In this document: piece after piece, positions 1 to 6,889 of the stretch
How positions within the stretch are numbered: the stretch's first letter is position 1
Layout: each line of letters begins with the position of its first letter
DNA from: Fidelibacterota bacterium
GTDB taxonomy: Bacteria; Pseudomonadota; Alphaproteobacteria; Rhodospirillales; Rhodospirillaceae
Length of the DNA stretch: 11,878 nucleotides
NCBI GenBank assembly: GCA_947473445.1
Contig: CANJEU010000026.1
Coordinates: 1-11,878 of the forward strand
Direction: 5' to 3'
The notes under the pieces: model-generated
The model's input: only the letters and a program-made list of their open reading frames with translations
What the model was told of the DNA's origin: nothing
Databases searched by the model: none
Translations under genes and position numbers: made by a program

Positions 1-266
1 GGCAGCTCGACCGCATCGTCCATTAATTCGACACCCACGAGCGCGCAGCCCTTGGGCAGCATCAGATCGCCCACGGTGGGGAATGCGTAGAAGGGAAGGT
101 TACGGAGCGTGTCGGACGTGTCGGCGAGCGTACCTTCCGCGCGCTTATAAGTTGCCGCGACCGTGAACACGAAGCTTGCGTCGAAGGCATGCGCCGAACG
201 GAAAAGATTGCCGACGTTGAAAGGCTTATTAATGCCTTCAACGCCGATCCCGAAATAACCGCGCAT
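1..266 (-). CDS. TrmH/SpoU-family RNA methyltransferase, N-terminal part (runs off left edge)
   Basis: The reverse strand from ATG at 264-266 is open to the window edge, giving 88 codons of a longer protein. It begins MRGYFGIGVEGINKPFNVGN. The stretch N-V-G-N-L-F-R-S-A-H-A-F (about residues 18-29) matches SPOUT/TrmH motif 1 (N-x-G-x-x-x-R-x-A-x-x-F), which binds S-adenosylmethionine at the trefoil knot. The later ALVGVEL (about residues 77-83) fits the strand leading towards motif 2. These enzymes 2'-O-methylate ribose in tRNA or rRNA in the cytoplasm; the target cannot be told from this fragment. The start lies 8 bp after the scoB stop on the same strand with no clear Shine-Dalgarno, so expression may depend on read-through from scoAB. 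The fragment shows no frameshift or internal stop. The C-terminal knot lies outside the window. Family assignment is fairly safe, specificity unknown. Confidence 0.82.
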   Translation of the reverse strand, partial: MRGYFGIGVEGINKPFNVGNLFRSAHAFDASFVFTVAATYKRAEGTLADTSDTLRNLPFYAFPTVGDLMLPKGCALVGVELMDDAVEL

Positions 267-274
267 CAGATGAT

Positions 275-925
275 CTAAGCTGCTTTTACGCTGGGGGCGA
301 TCTTGAAGTCCGGTCCCGTCTTGGCGCGGATCTCATCGATGGTCACGCCGGGCGCTACATCGACGAGCGTCAGACCCGGACGACCGACGTCGAAGACGCA
401 CAGATCGGTGACGATCATATGAACGACGCCCTTGCCGGTGAGCGGCAGGGTGCATTCCTTGAGGATCTTTTTCTCGTCGCCCTTGGCGACATGTTCCATG
501 AGCACAATGACGCGCGGCACGCCGGCCACGAGATCCATGGCGCCGCCCATGCCTTTGACCATCTTGCCCGGGATCATCCAGTTGGCGAGGTCGCCGCTGT
601 CGGTGACCTGCAGCGCGCCAAGGATCGAGAGGTTGATGTGGCCGCCGCGGATCATGGCGAACGAGGTGGCGCTGTCGAAGAAGCTGGTGGTCGGAAGCTT
701 GGTGATGGTTTGCTTGCCGGCGTTGATGAGGTCCGCGTCCTCGTCACCCTCAAGCGGGAATGGGCCCATACCGAGCATACCGTTTTCGCTTTGCAGCTGA
801 ATCGACATGCCGGGCGGCACGTGATTGGCCACGAGCGTCGGAATGCCGATGCCGAGGTTGACGTAGAAACCGTCCTGCAGTTCCTGGGCCGCTCTCGCGG
901 CCATTTGGTCTCTGTCCCAAGCCAT
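275..925 (-). CDS. scoB: Succinyl-CoA:3-ketoacid CoA transferase, subunit B
   Basis: A 216-aa protein beginning MAWDRDQMAARAAQELQDG. It is the beta subunit of SCOT/OXCT-type CoA transferases, which move CoA from succinyl-CoA to acetoacetate during ketone-body or polyhydroxybutyrate-derived acetoacetate use. The catalytic glutamate sits in S-E-N-G-M-L-G (E47), where the covalent glutamyl-CoA intermediate forms. G-G-H-I-N-L-S-I-L-G and G-K-M-V-K-G-M-G-G-A-M-D are typical subunit B blocks. The start at 923-925 is chosen over a 25-residue upstream extension because AGGGGA (932-937) sits 6 nt before it, the extension has no family character, and MAWDRDQMAARAA is a normal N-terminus. scoA ends 10 bp upstream and its stop overlaps this ribosome-binding site, which suggests translational coupling. 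Length matches the family. A related 3-oxoadipate CoA transferase is the main alternative; no beta-ketoadipate genes are nearby. Confidence 0.93.
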   Translation of the reverse strand: MAWDRDQMAARAAQELQDGFYVNLGIGIPTLVANHVPPGMSIQLQSENGMLGMGPFPLEGDEDADLINAGKQTITKLPTTSFFDSATSFAMIRGGHINLSILGALQVTDSGDLANWMIPGKMVKGMGGAMDLVAGVPRVIVLMEHVAKGDEKKILKECTLPLTGKGVVHMIVTDLCVFDVGRPGLTLVDVAPGVTIDEIRAKTGPDFKIAPSVKAA

Positions 926-931
926 CTTCGA

Positions 932-937
932 TCCCCT
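932..937 (-). promoter_or_regulatory. Ribosome-binding site of scoB, overlapping the scoA stop
   Basis: The minus-strand sequence AGGGGA lies 6 nt before the scoB ATG and shares bases with the scoA stop codon (TAG at 936-938). It fixes the scoB start at 925 and implies coupled translation of the two subunits. Confidence 0.7.
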
Positions 938-1652
938 ATTCGGCGGCCGCGCGCTTGCGCACGGTCCGTTGTTCGATGCGTTTGGTGACGTCCTTCGCAT
1001 GGATCATGCGCTGGACGAAGATCCCGGGCGTGTGGATGTTGTCGGCATCGAGCGCGCCTTGCGGCACCATTTCCTCGACCTCGGCGACCGTGACTTTCGC
1101 CGCCGTCGCCATCATCGGATTGAAATTGCGCGCGGTCATTCTGTAGACGAGGTTGCCCTCCGGGTCGGCCTGCCAGGCGTGGATGATGGCAAGGTCGGCG
1201 AAGAGGCCGCGTTCCATCACGTAATGGCGGCCGTCGAATTCGCGGGTTTCCTTGCCTTCGGCGACCTTGGTGCCGTAGCCGGTGGCGGTGAAGAAGGCCG
1301 GAATGCCCGCGCCGCCGGCGCGGATTCGCTCGGCCAATGTGCCTTGCGGGTTGAATTCGATTTCCAACTCGCCGGCCAGGTACTGTTTGGCGAAGGTGGC
1401 GTTCTCGCCGACGTAGGAGCTGATCATCTTTTTGATCTGGCGGGTGGTGAGCAACATCCCGAGGCCGACATCGTCGATGCCGGCGTTATTGGAGATGATG
1501 GTGAGGCCCTTCACGCCGGACTCGCGGATGGCGCCGATGAGCACTTCGGGGATCCCGCAGAGGCCAAAGCCGCCGGACATAATGGTCATATCGTCGCGGA
1601 GCAGACCGGCAAGCGCGGTCTTGGCGTCGGCATGGAGCTTATTTACGGCCAA
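936..1652 (-). CDS. scoA: Succinyl-CoA:3-ketoacid CoA transferase, subunit A (TTG start)
   Basis: A 238-aa alpha subunit of the SCOT heterodimer or heterotetramer. The glycine-rich CoA-site block G-G-F-G-L-C-G-I-P-E is at residues 27-36. S-N-N-A-G, G-E-N-A-T-F and E-F-N-P-Q-G-T-L-A-E-R follow in the usual order, and the protein ends with a basic tail. The start codon is TTG at 1650-1652: no in-frame ATG exists before residue 22, and AAGGAGG lies 5 nt upstream. The N-terminus (M)AVNKLHADAKTAL and the total length match the family. It is first of the scoA-scoB pair, probably co-transcribed with the RNA methyltransferase beyond. With subunit B it activates acetoacetate using succinyl-CoA in the cytoplasm. 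The family call is strong; use with other 3-keto acids is possible. Confidence 0.94.
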   Translation of the reverse strand: MAVNKLHADAKTALAGLLRDDMTIMSGGFGLCGIPEVLIGAIRESGVKGLTIISNNAGIDDVGLGMLLTTRQIKKMISSYVGENATFAKQYLAGELEIEFNPQGTLAERIRAGGAGIPAFFTATGYGTKVAEGKETREFDGRHYVMERGLFADLAIIHAWQADPEGNLVYRMTARNFNPMMATAAKVTVAEVEEMVPQGALDADNIHTPGIFVQRMIHAKDVTKRIEQRTVRKRAAAE

Positions 1653-1657
1653 TGGGG

Positions 1658-1664
1658 CCTCCTT
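1658..1664 (-). promoter_or_regulatory. Strong ribosome-binding site supporting the TTG start of scoA
   Basis: The minus-strand AAGGAGG is a near-perfect Shine-Dalgarno, 5 nt from the TTG at 1650-1652. It decides the scoA start and probably compensates for the weak initiation codon. Confidence 0.8.
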
Positions 1665-1674
1665 GGTCTTGGCG

Positions 1675-1687
1675 ACAGTCCAACTGT
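1675..1687. promoter_or_regulatory. Possible operator: short perfect inverted repeat upstream of scoA
   Basis: ACAGT-cca-ACTGT is a perfect 5+3+5 dyad. It lies 10 bp upstream of the scoA ribosome-binding site, in the 202-bp divergent spacer between scoA and the EamA gene. Its position near the expected scoA transcription start would suit a repressor. A dyad this short can occur by chance and no regulator gene is in view, so confidence is low. Confidence 0.22.
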
Positions 1688-1700
1688 TCTATTGACCACT

Positions 1701-1730
1701 CTAATACCCGGCTTTCAAAAGCGGTGGTAA
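1701..1730 (-). promoter_or_regulatory. Weak candidate promoter for scoAB
   Basis: On the minus strand TTACCA (1725-1730) and TATTAG (1701-1706) are separated by 18 nt, each matching the sigma-70 consensus at 4 of 6 positions. A competing choice is TTGAAA at 1713-1718 with TCAATA 17 nt downstream. The rest of the 202-bp divergent region (1653-1854) must also hold the promoter of the plus-strand EamA gene, for which I see no convincing boxes. This is a weak prediction. Confidence 0.22.
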
Positions 1731-1854
1731 GCCTCTTTTTCACGCGGCGCGGTACGGCGCGACTGCCATGCACCAAACGTATGGCTTGGCAGGGCCGCGA
1801 TGGGCTAGGACTGGCACTGAACTGAAACCCCGCCAGCTTTTGAGCCGCTTCGCC

Positions 1855-2748
1855 ATGGCCCACCTCCAGACCGACAATATGCGCGGCGCCCTCTGGATGC
1901 TGGCGAGCTCGGTGTGTTTTGCCAGCAGCGGCATGGCCGTTAAGACCATCGGCGCGGAATTGCCGGTGCCGGTGGTGGCGCTGGGCCGGGTGGTGTTCGG
2001 CCTAATTTTCATCCTGCCCATTCTGGTCCGGCACGGACCGAGGATCTTCTACACCAAGCAGCCGGGCTGGCACTTGTTACGTCTGGCGGGCTCGACCGGA
2101 AGCATTCTGTTCGGCTTTTACGCGCTGACCCACCTGCCCTATGCGACCGCGGTGTCGCTGTCGTTCACGCGGCCGTTCTTCATCATCCTGATCGCCATGA
2201 TCTTCCTGGGCGAAATCGTGCGCTGGCGGCGCGGTATCGCAACCCTCATGGGATTCGTCGGCGTCGTCATCATGCTGGGGCCGACCGATATTGGATTCAC
2301 CCTGCCTGCATTATCGGCGCTTGCCGCCGCCGCCTCGGTGTCCATCGCGCTTTCGGTGATCCGCCGGCATGCCGCGACAGAGGGTCATGCCTTCATGTCG
2401 TGGTTCTTTGTCGGGTCGGTGATCCTGCTGGCCCCGGTTGCCGCGTACTATTGGGAAACCCCGCAGGGCATTCAGTGGGCGTATCTGGTCTTCATCGGCA
2501 TTGTCGCAAGCGCTGGGCAATACTGCCTGATTCGCTCGCTGATGATCGCCGAGGCCACGGTGGTCTCGCCCATCGACTACTGCCAGATCATCATCGCCGC
2601 CATTGCCGGCTATTACATCTTCGGCGAAGAGGTCACGATCTGGACCGGGATCGGGACGGTCGTGATCGTGCTGGCGACCCTTTATATCCTGTTCCGCGAA
2701 GCGCGCCTGAAACCCGTGCCGGAAGCGACCCCGGCCATCAAGGAATAA
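1855..2748 (+). CDS. DMT-superfamily EamA-type transporter
   Basis: A 297-aa integral inner-membrane protein made of two EamA repeats (about residues 10-142 and 152-280). Ten hydrophobic helices are recognisable, such as GALWMLASSVCFASSG near the N-terminus and GIGTVVIVLATLYILF near the C-terminus. The block L-P-Y-A-T-A-V-S-L-S-F-T-R-P (about 94-107) and the end-of-helix F-G-E-E-V (256-260) are typical of drug/metabolite transporters. The substrate is unknown; relatives export amino acids or metabolites, or take up S-adenosylmethionine or riboflavin. The ATG at 1855 is preferred to an ATG 87 nt upstream because the extra residues are unlike the family and 297 aa is the usual length. The ATG at 1879 is also possible, since no start has a good Shine-Dalgarno. 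The gene converges with phhB, leaving only 2 bp between the stop codons. Confidence 0.88.
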   Translation: MAHLQTDNMRGALWMLASSVCFASSGMAVKTIGAELPVPVVALGRVVFGLIFILPILVRHGPRIFYTKQPGWHLLRLAGSTGSILFGFYALTHLPYATAVSLSFTRPFFIILIAMIFLGEIVRWRRGIATLMGFVGVVIMLGPTDIGFTLPALSALAAAASVSIALSVIRRHAATEGHAFMSWFFVGSVILLAPVAAYYWETPQGIQWAYLVFIGIVASAGQYCLIRSLMIAEATVVSPIDYCQIIIAAIAGYYIFGEEVTIWTGIGTVVIVLATLYILFREARLKPVPEATPAIKE

Positions 2749-2750
2749 AG

Positions 2751-3056
2751 TCAGGCGCCGCCGAGATCGCGGGCGGCGAGATCGATATAGCTGGCAAGCG
2801 TTGCGTCGCGTTCGGAAAGGCCGTTGCAATCGTGCGTGGCGAGCGTGATGTCGACACGGCCATAGACGTTGAACCACTCGGGGTGATGGTCCATCCTTTC
2901 AGCCTTCAGCGCGACGCGGGTCATGAAAGCAAAGGCCGTATTAAAATCCTTGAACTTCAACGAGCGCGTCATGGCATCGCGGCCGGCCACGTCACGCCAT
3001 CTTGGGTGCGCCGCCATGATCTCGGCGCGCCGCGCCGCTGTGACCTTTAACACCAT
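2751..3056 (-). CDS. phhB: Pterin-4a-carbinolamine dehydratase
   Basis: A 101-aa protein of the PCD/DCoH family, the full family length. It dehydrates 4a-hydroxytetrahydrobiopterin to quinonoid dihydropterin, recycling the cofactor of aromatic amino-acid hydroxylases in the cytoplasm. The active-site signature is present: E53-R-M-D-H57-H58-P59-E-W, then T74-H75. These histidines correspond to the three catalytic histidines of the family. F-K-D-F-N-T-A-F-A-F-M (35-45) is the usual helix before it. The ATG at 3054-3056 follows AGGAAGGAA at 3060-3068. No phenylalanine hydroxylase gene is in the window, so this copy is an orphan here; its pterin partner must be encoded elsewhere or its role may differ. 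Its start codon is only 12 bp from that of the divergent metallopeptidase. Confidence 0.95.
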   Translation of the reverse strand: MVLKVTAARRAEIMAAHPRWRDVAGRDAMTRSLKFKDFNTAFAFMTRVALKAERMDHHPEWFNVYGRVDITLATHDCNGLSERDATLASYIDLAARDLGGA

Positions 3057-3059
3057 GAG

Positions 3060-3068
3060 TTCCTTCCT
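3060..3068 (-). promoter_or_regulatory. Ribosome-binding site of phhB within a 12-bp divergent spacer
   Basis: The minus-strand AGGAAGGAA precedes the phhB ATG (core AAGGA 4 nt away). It fills most of the 12-bp gap between phhB and the metallopeptidase start at 3069. No promoter fits in this gap, so each gene's promoter must lie inside the other's coding region. Confidence 0.65.
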
Positions 3069-3482
3069 ATGAACAAAGCCGAAATCTCACCCCCGAGCCT
3101 GGCCGACATCGATGCGCTGGCGCGCGAGGCTTTGAACCTGCTACCGCCCGACCTCAAGAAGTTTACCGAAGGTGTGATCGTGCAGGTGGAAGAATTTCCA
3201 GACGACGACGTCTGCGCTGAAATGGAACTGGAAACGCCTTTCGACATCCTGGGTCTTTATCAAGGGGTGTCGCTGGCGGAAAAGCAGATCGAGGCGTCGG
3301 GCGGCACGCCCGATTTGGTGTTCCTCTACCGCCGTCCCATTCTCGATTATTGGTGCGAAACCGGTGAAGACCTTGCGCATGTAGTCCGGCACGTCCTGAT
3401 CCACGAGATCGGCCATCACTTCGGCTATTCGGACGACGAGATGGAAACCCTCGACACCATCGCAGAAGCCGAAGGCGATTGA
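3069..3482 (+). CDS. Zincin_1-family (MpgA-like) metallopeptidase-fold protein
   Basis: A 137-aa protein with the zinc-binding signature H112-E113-I-G-H116-H117-F-G, followed by Y-S-D-D-E. This is typical of the small minigluzincin-like Zincin_1 (PF06262, formerly DUF1025) family. H112 and H116 would bind zinc and E113 would be the general base. The conserved central stretch F-D-I-L-G-L-Y-Q-G-V-S-L (58-69) and the V-F-L-Y-R-R-P (84-90) strand are also present. The length is normal and there is no signal peptide or membrane segment, so it is probably cytoplasmic. Peptidase activity is predicted, and the physiological substrate is not established. The in-frame stop at 3048 leaves ATG 3069 as the first usable start; I see no Shine-Dalgarno, so leaderless translation is possible. 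The stop is 9 bp from the stop of the convergent transglutaminase gene. Confidence 0.86.
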   Translation: MNKAEISPPSLADIDALAREALNLLPPDLKKFTEGVIVQVEEFPDDDVCAEMELETPFDILGLYQGVSLAEKQIEASGGTPDLVFLYRRPILDYWCETGEDLAHVVRHVLIHEIGHHFGYSDDEMETLDTIAEAEGD

Positions 3483-3491
3483 CCCCAGGCC

Positions 3492-4376
3492 TTAGCCGTC
3501 AAGACGCGTGACGGTGACTTTAACGTCGGGCGTATGCGTGCCGCCGCCGACGATGACGCCCCGCAGCGGCGTGACGTCGGAGAAGTCCCGGCCGTAGGCC
3601 ACAGCAATATGTTCGTCCGTCACGGCGAGCGCATTGGTTGGGTCGAAGTCCATCCAGCCGAGTTCAGGACCGCACCATACCGACACCCAGGCATGGGTTG
3701 CATCGGCGCCGACGAGGGCGGGGGTTTGCTCGCCGTCGCGATGCGGCGCATAGGTTTTCAGATAGCCCGATACATAGCGCACCGGGATCTTGAGCGCGCG
3801 CAAGCCTGCGATCATGGCGTGGGCGAAGTCTTGGCAGACGCCGCGACGTCCCTCAAGGATTTCGGGCACGGTCGTCGCGATGGTGGTCGCGCCCGGCGCA
3901 TAGGTGAATTCGGATTTGAAGAGACGCGCAAGTTTGAGCGCCGCTTCCGCCACGGGCGCGCCCGGCGTGAACGCCTGCAGCGCAAATTCCATCGCCGCGT
4001 CGTCCAGGATCACATGTGGCGAGGGATAAATGAACTCGGCGACGTCAGGATAGTCGTCTTCGAGCATCGCCTCGCGCAGCGTCTCCCAGGCGGGCCCCGC
4101 GTTAAGCGTTCCGCGCGGGACGTCGATTTCCACCACACTGCGCTGAATTACGGTCAGCGCGTCGTGGCTGTGTTCGATGGCGATATGCTGCATGTTGTTG
4201 CCGAAATGATCGATGAACGCCACCGTCCACGCGGGGATCGGCGTGACTTCGATCTCGTGCTCGAGCAACTTTTGATGAGGCGCATTCACCGGCGATAGCC
4301 GCGCCTCGTGAAGGCCTAGCTCGACCGTAGTGGCGTAGTGGTATGTGGTCTCGTGGCTAATGCTATAGCGCTTCAT
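3492..4376 (-). CDS. Transglutaminase-like cysteine peptidase, last gene of the amidoligase operon
   Basis: A 294-aa protein. The N-terminal beta-rich bacterial transglutaminase N domain spans about residues 1-85, starting MKRYSISHETTYHYATTVEL. The transglutaminase core covers about 140-250. The catalytic triad is visible: C181 in G-V-C-Q-D-F-A-H, H228 in T-H-A-W, and D245 in D-F-D-P-T-N. In this bacterial family the fold is thought to act mostly as a peptidase or amidase rather than a crosslinker. No signal peptide is seen, so the protein is probably cytoplasmic. The start overlaps the ATP-grasp/alpha-E stop by 4 bp (ATGA at 4373-4376) without a good Shine-Dalgarno, so translation is probably coupled. 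As third gene of the cluster it is likely to process a product made by, or feeding, the ATP-grasp and DUF2126 enzymes; this is inference. It is a paralogue of the N-terminal part of the first gene in the operon. Confidence 0.92.
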   Translation of the reverse strand: MKRYSISHETTYHYATTVELGLHEARLSPVNAPHQKLLEHEIEVTPIPAWTVAFIDHFGNNMQHIAIEHSHDALTVIQRSVVEIDVPRGTLNAGPAWETLREAMLEDDYPDVAEFIYPSPHVILDDAAMEFALQAFTPGAPVAEAALKLARLFKSEFTYAPGATTIATTVPEILEGRRGVCQDFAHAMIAGLRALKIPVRYVSGYLKTYAPHRDGEQTPALVGADATHAWVSVWCGPELGWMDFDPTNALAVTDEHIAVAYGRDFSDVTPLRGVIVGGGTHTPDVKVTVTRLDG

Positions 4377-6889
4377 GACGCCGCCCGGCTTTCGTTGCGT
4401 CCGGAGAAGACGGTGACGATTGTTTGCGGCGCGTTGACGTGGGTGAAGTAGTTGCGGCTGAGCGCATCGGACAACAGGCCCAGATCGACGCGGCAGGCGC
4501 GCGCGCCGTCGGTAAGCTCCGTGAGGCGGTCGCTGGCTTGAGCTTCCGCAAACGGCGCCGGCGCGCGCAGCGCGGCAAGATGGCGATCGATCAGCTCGCG
4601 TTCCTTGGCGAGCGGGTCGTGGCTGATGAGGCCATCGAGTTCGTTGCGCAGCGCCTCAAGCTGGTAGAGCAGCGAGCGCGGGTTGGGTCCGTCGGTCATA
4701 ATCACGTCGAGCGCCGGCAAAGTGTAGGAATCCATCGGGAAGCGGCGGCGATGAGTGATGATGGAATCGCAAAGCTCGAGACTGATGCGCACGCTGAGTT
4801 CAATGCGTTCGGGTCGGTCGCCAAAGAGACCTTCGATATAGGAACAGATCGCCATGGCGCGCTCGATGCGCCGGCCGATTTCGAGGAAGCGCCAGCCCAT
4901 GCCGCGCGTCATATTTTCGGCGACAAGGCCACTGAGAGTGGCCATGTTCAGCACCGCGGTGTCGAGATTGCCCAGCGCCTGATCGAAGTCCGTTTCGCCG
5001 GGCTGCAGGGCGCGGCTAAATCCGCTGACCACCCGCCACATGTCCTGCGATAATCGGTCTCGCAAGGCGATGCCCAGCTGGCGCAGACTGGTGCGGTACT
5101 CTTCGACAACGCCGCGCGGCCCGAGCGCCTTGGTGATCCCTGTAACGAATGCGGAGCTGTCGACGGGCGCAAGGGCTTGCGCCTCGTCCAGCCATTCGGT
5201 GGCCTCAAGCAGACGCGCGAGCCGTTGAAGTTCCATCACGTCACGCGGCCCGGGCGTGCCCCGTGTCAAACGCGCCGTCACGGCGCGGAATTGGCGCAGG
5301 CCCGAATCGATACGCTCCATATACCGGCCGAACCAATAGAGATTGTCCGCAGCCCGGCTGCCGACCGCGTCGGCGACACGGTGCAATTTCCGCAGTTCAA
5401 CGAGGCCGCCGCCCGCGCTGGCCTCGCCCGCGGTGTCTTCCTTGAGGATCCAGACGTCCTTCACGAGGCCGCCTTGACGAAACACGGGCCGTTGGTCGCC
5501 GCCGCGGTCGGCGATGCGCGCAACACCGCCCGGCAGCGTCCGCCACGTGTCGCCGACCGAAATCGCGCAGGTGCGTAGAACAACCGGCCGCGGCTCTAGG
5601 CCTTTGTCGCCAAAGACAGGGGTACGGCTGTGATGCACGCGTTCGACCGCGACAAATTCGCTGGGGGTTGCCGTGAGGCGGGTGAGGAATTCGGTTTTGT
5701 CATCCGCCGACATCGTTGCCGGATCGATCAAGGGTGCGTCGGAGGAGAACGAAGGCTGGAAGACGAATTTATCGGGCGTGCTGAGCGCTTCGCGCAGCGG
5801 CATGTCCTGCCCGCACCACCAGGTTGTTACAGCAGGCAGCTTCAGTTCCTCGTCGAGCAGGCGGCGTGCAATGGCGGGCAGAAACGGGGCGAACGCCGGC
5901 GTCTCGATGACGGCAGAGCCCGGAAGATTGAGGATTACGACATTGCCCGAGCGCGCCGCAGCGATGAGGCCGGCGACGCCAAGGGCGGAATCCGCACGCA
6001 GCTCGAGGGGATCGCAATATTCGCCGTCGACGCGCCGGTAAATCACGTGCACGCGCGCAAGACCGTTCAGAGTCTTGAGATAGACCATGCCTTCGCGCAC
6101 GGTGAGGTCGGAGCCCTGCGCAAGATTTATGCCAAGCTCGGCCGAGAGCAAGACGTGCTCGGGATAGAACCGGCTATGCGGACCGGGCGTCAGCAGGACG
6201 ATACCCGGAGATTCGTCAAACGCCGCGCCGATGGACTGCAGGCTCGACTGCCAGACATCGATGGTGGGCTGGAGGCGATGGACGGCGGTATTGCGGAAAG
6301 CTTCGGGGAAGCTGCGCGCGATGACCGCGCGGTGACGCAAGGCGTAACCGATGCCGCCGGGAGCTTGCGTGCGATCGGCCAGGACGCGCCAGGATCCCGC
6401 GGGCGTGCGCACGAGATCGCCCGCGTAAAAATGCAAGGGCGGGGCGTTGCGCGACGTCACAAAGCGCAGGGCGCGCAGAAAACCCGGATTGTTGAAGACG
6501 AGATACGGCGGCAGAAGTTTTTCGTGGATGAGTTTCTGCGGGCCGTAAATATCGGCGAGCACAAGATTGAGCAGACGGGCGCGCTGCACGACGCCCTCCG
6601 AAAGGTTGCGCCATTCCGCTTCGGGAAGGATCAAGGGAAGCAGATCCATCGACCAAATGGGTTGATTGGCGTCGCCGTTCTCGGGCAGGAATTGATCGGC
6701 CGCCGCAAGGTGCGCCGCGGCGCGGGCCTGCTTCTCGCGCACGATCTCGGCCGGCATGCCCCAAAGCGTCGCGGTAATCTCGCGCCAATGCGGGCGGATG
6801 GACTTCTTGCCCGAGACCATTTCGTCGTAGGCCGCGGGCTCGGAGACGGCGGGACCGGCAGGAGGGGTGAGGCTGTCGGGTCCGCTCAT
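4373..6889 (-). CDS. Circularly permuted ATP-grasp / alpha-E fusion protein
   Basis: An 838-aa fusion protein. The N-terminal circularly permuted ATP-grasp domain (CPGS; about residues 70-480) contains R-V-L-A-D-R-T-Q-A-P-G-G, L-L-T-P-G-P, V-H-V-I-Y-R-R-V-D-G-E-Y-C-D-P-L-E-L-R and W-W-C-G in family order. V-V-L-R-T then leads to L-P-G-G-V-A-R. The C-terminal alpha-E domain (about 511-820) is all-helical and opens with S-R-A-A-D-N-L-Y-W-F-G-R-Y-M-E-R. Many genomes encode these as separate neighbouring genes; here they are one chain. ATP-grasp enzymes of this kind are predicted to activate a carboxylate by phosphorylation and ligate it to an amine. Alpha-E is a helical partner of unknown chemistry. 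The start at 6887-6889 is chosen because it overlaps the upstream stop as ATGA; a 14-residue extension would overlap the previous gene further. No Shine-Dalgarno is visible, which fits translational coupling. The substrate is unknown. Confidence 0.92.
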   Translation of the reverse strand: MSGPDSLTPPAGPAVSEPAAYDEMVSGKKSIRPHWREITATLWGMPAEIVREKQARAAAHLAAADQFLPENGDANQPIWSMDLLPLILPEAEWRNLSEGVVQRARLLNLVLADIYGPQKLIHEKLLPPYLVFNNPGFLRALRFVTSRNAPPLHFYAGDLVRTPAGSWRVLADRTQAPGGIGYALRHRAVIARSFPEAFRNTAVHRLQPTIDVWQSSLQSIGAAFDESPGIVLLTPGPHSRFYPEHVLLSAELGINLAQGSDLTVREGMVYLKTLNGLARVHVIYRRVDGEYCDPLELRADSALGVAGLIAAARSGNVVILNLPGSAVIETPAFAPFLPAIARRLLDEELKLPAVTTWWCGQDMPLREALSTPDKFVFQPSFSSDAPLIDPATMSADDKTEFLTRLTATPSEFVAVERVHHSRTPVFGDKGLEPRPVVLRTCAISVGDTWRTLPGGVARIADRGGDQRPVFRQGGLVKDVWILKEDTAGEASAGGGLVELRKLHRVADAVGSRAADNLYWFGRYMERIDSGLRQFRAVTARLTRGTPGPRDVMELQRLARLLEATEWLDEAQALAPVDSSAFVTGITKALGPRGVVEEYRTSLRQLGIALRDRLSQDMWRVVSGFSRALQPGETDFDQALGNLDTAVLNMATLSGLVAENMTRGMGWRFLEIGRRIERAMAICSYIEGLFGDRPERIELSVRISLELCDSIITHRRRFPMDSYTLPALDVIMTDGPNPRSLLYQLEALRNELDGLISHDPLAKERELIDRHLAALRAPAPFAEAQASDRLTELTDGARACRVDLGLLSDALSRNYFTHVNAPQTIVTVFSGRNESRAAS

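Noticed and set aside
926..1000. 25-residue N-terminal extension of scoB
   Set aside because: It would overlap the end of scoA, lacks family similarity and is displaced by a good ribosome-binding site before the ATG at 925.
1768..1854. 29-residue N-terminal extension of the EamA transporter
   Set aside because: Not hydrophobic, no family character and no ribosome-binding site; the shorter 297-aa form fits the family length.
2749..2750. Bidirectional terminator between the convergent EamA and phhB genes
   Set aside because: Only 2 bp separate the stop codons and I see no GC-rich hairpin with a T-tract in the flanking coding ends.
3055..3072. Five-codon plus-strand mini-ORF (ATG AGT TCC TTC CTA TGA) ending in ATGA overlap with the metallopeptidase start
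   Set aside because: It could be a leader peptide coupling translation, but it has no ribosome-binding site and its sequence is fully explained as the complement of the phhB start and Shine-Dalgarno.
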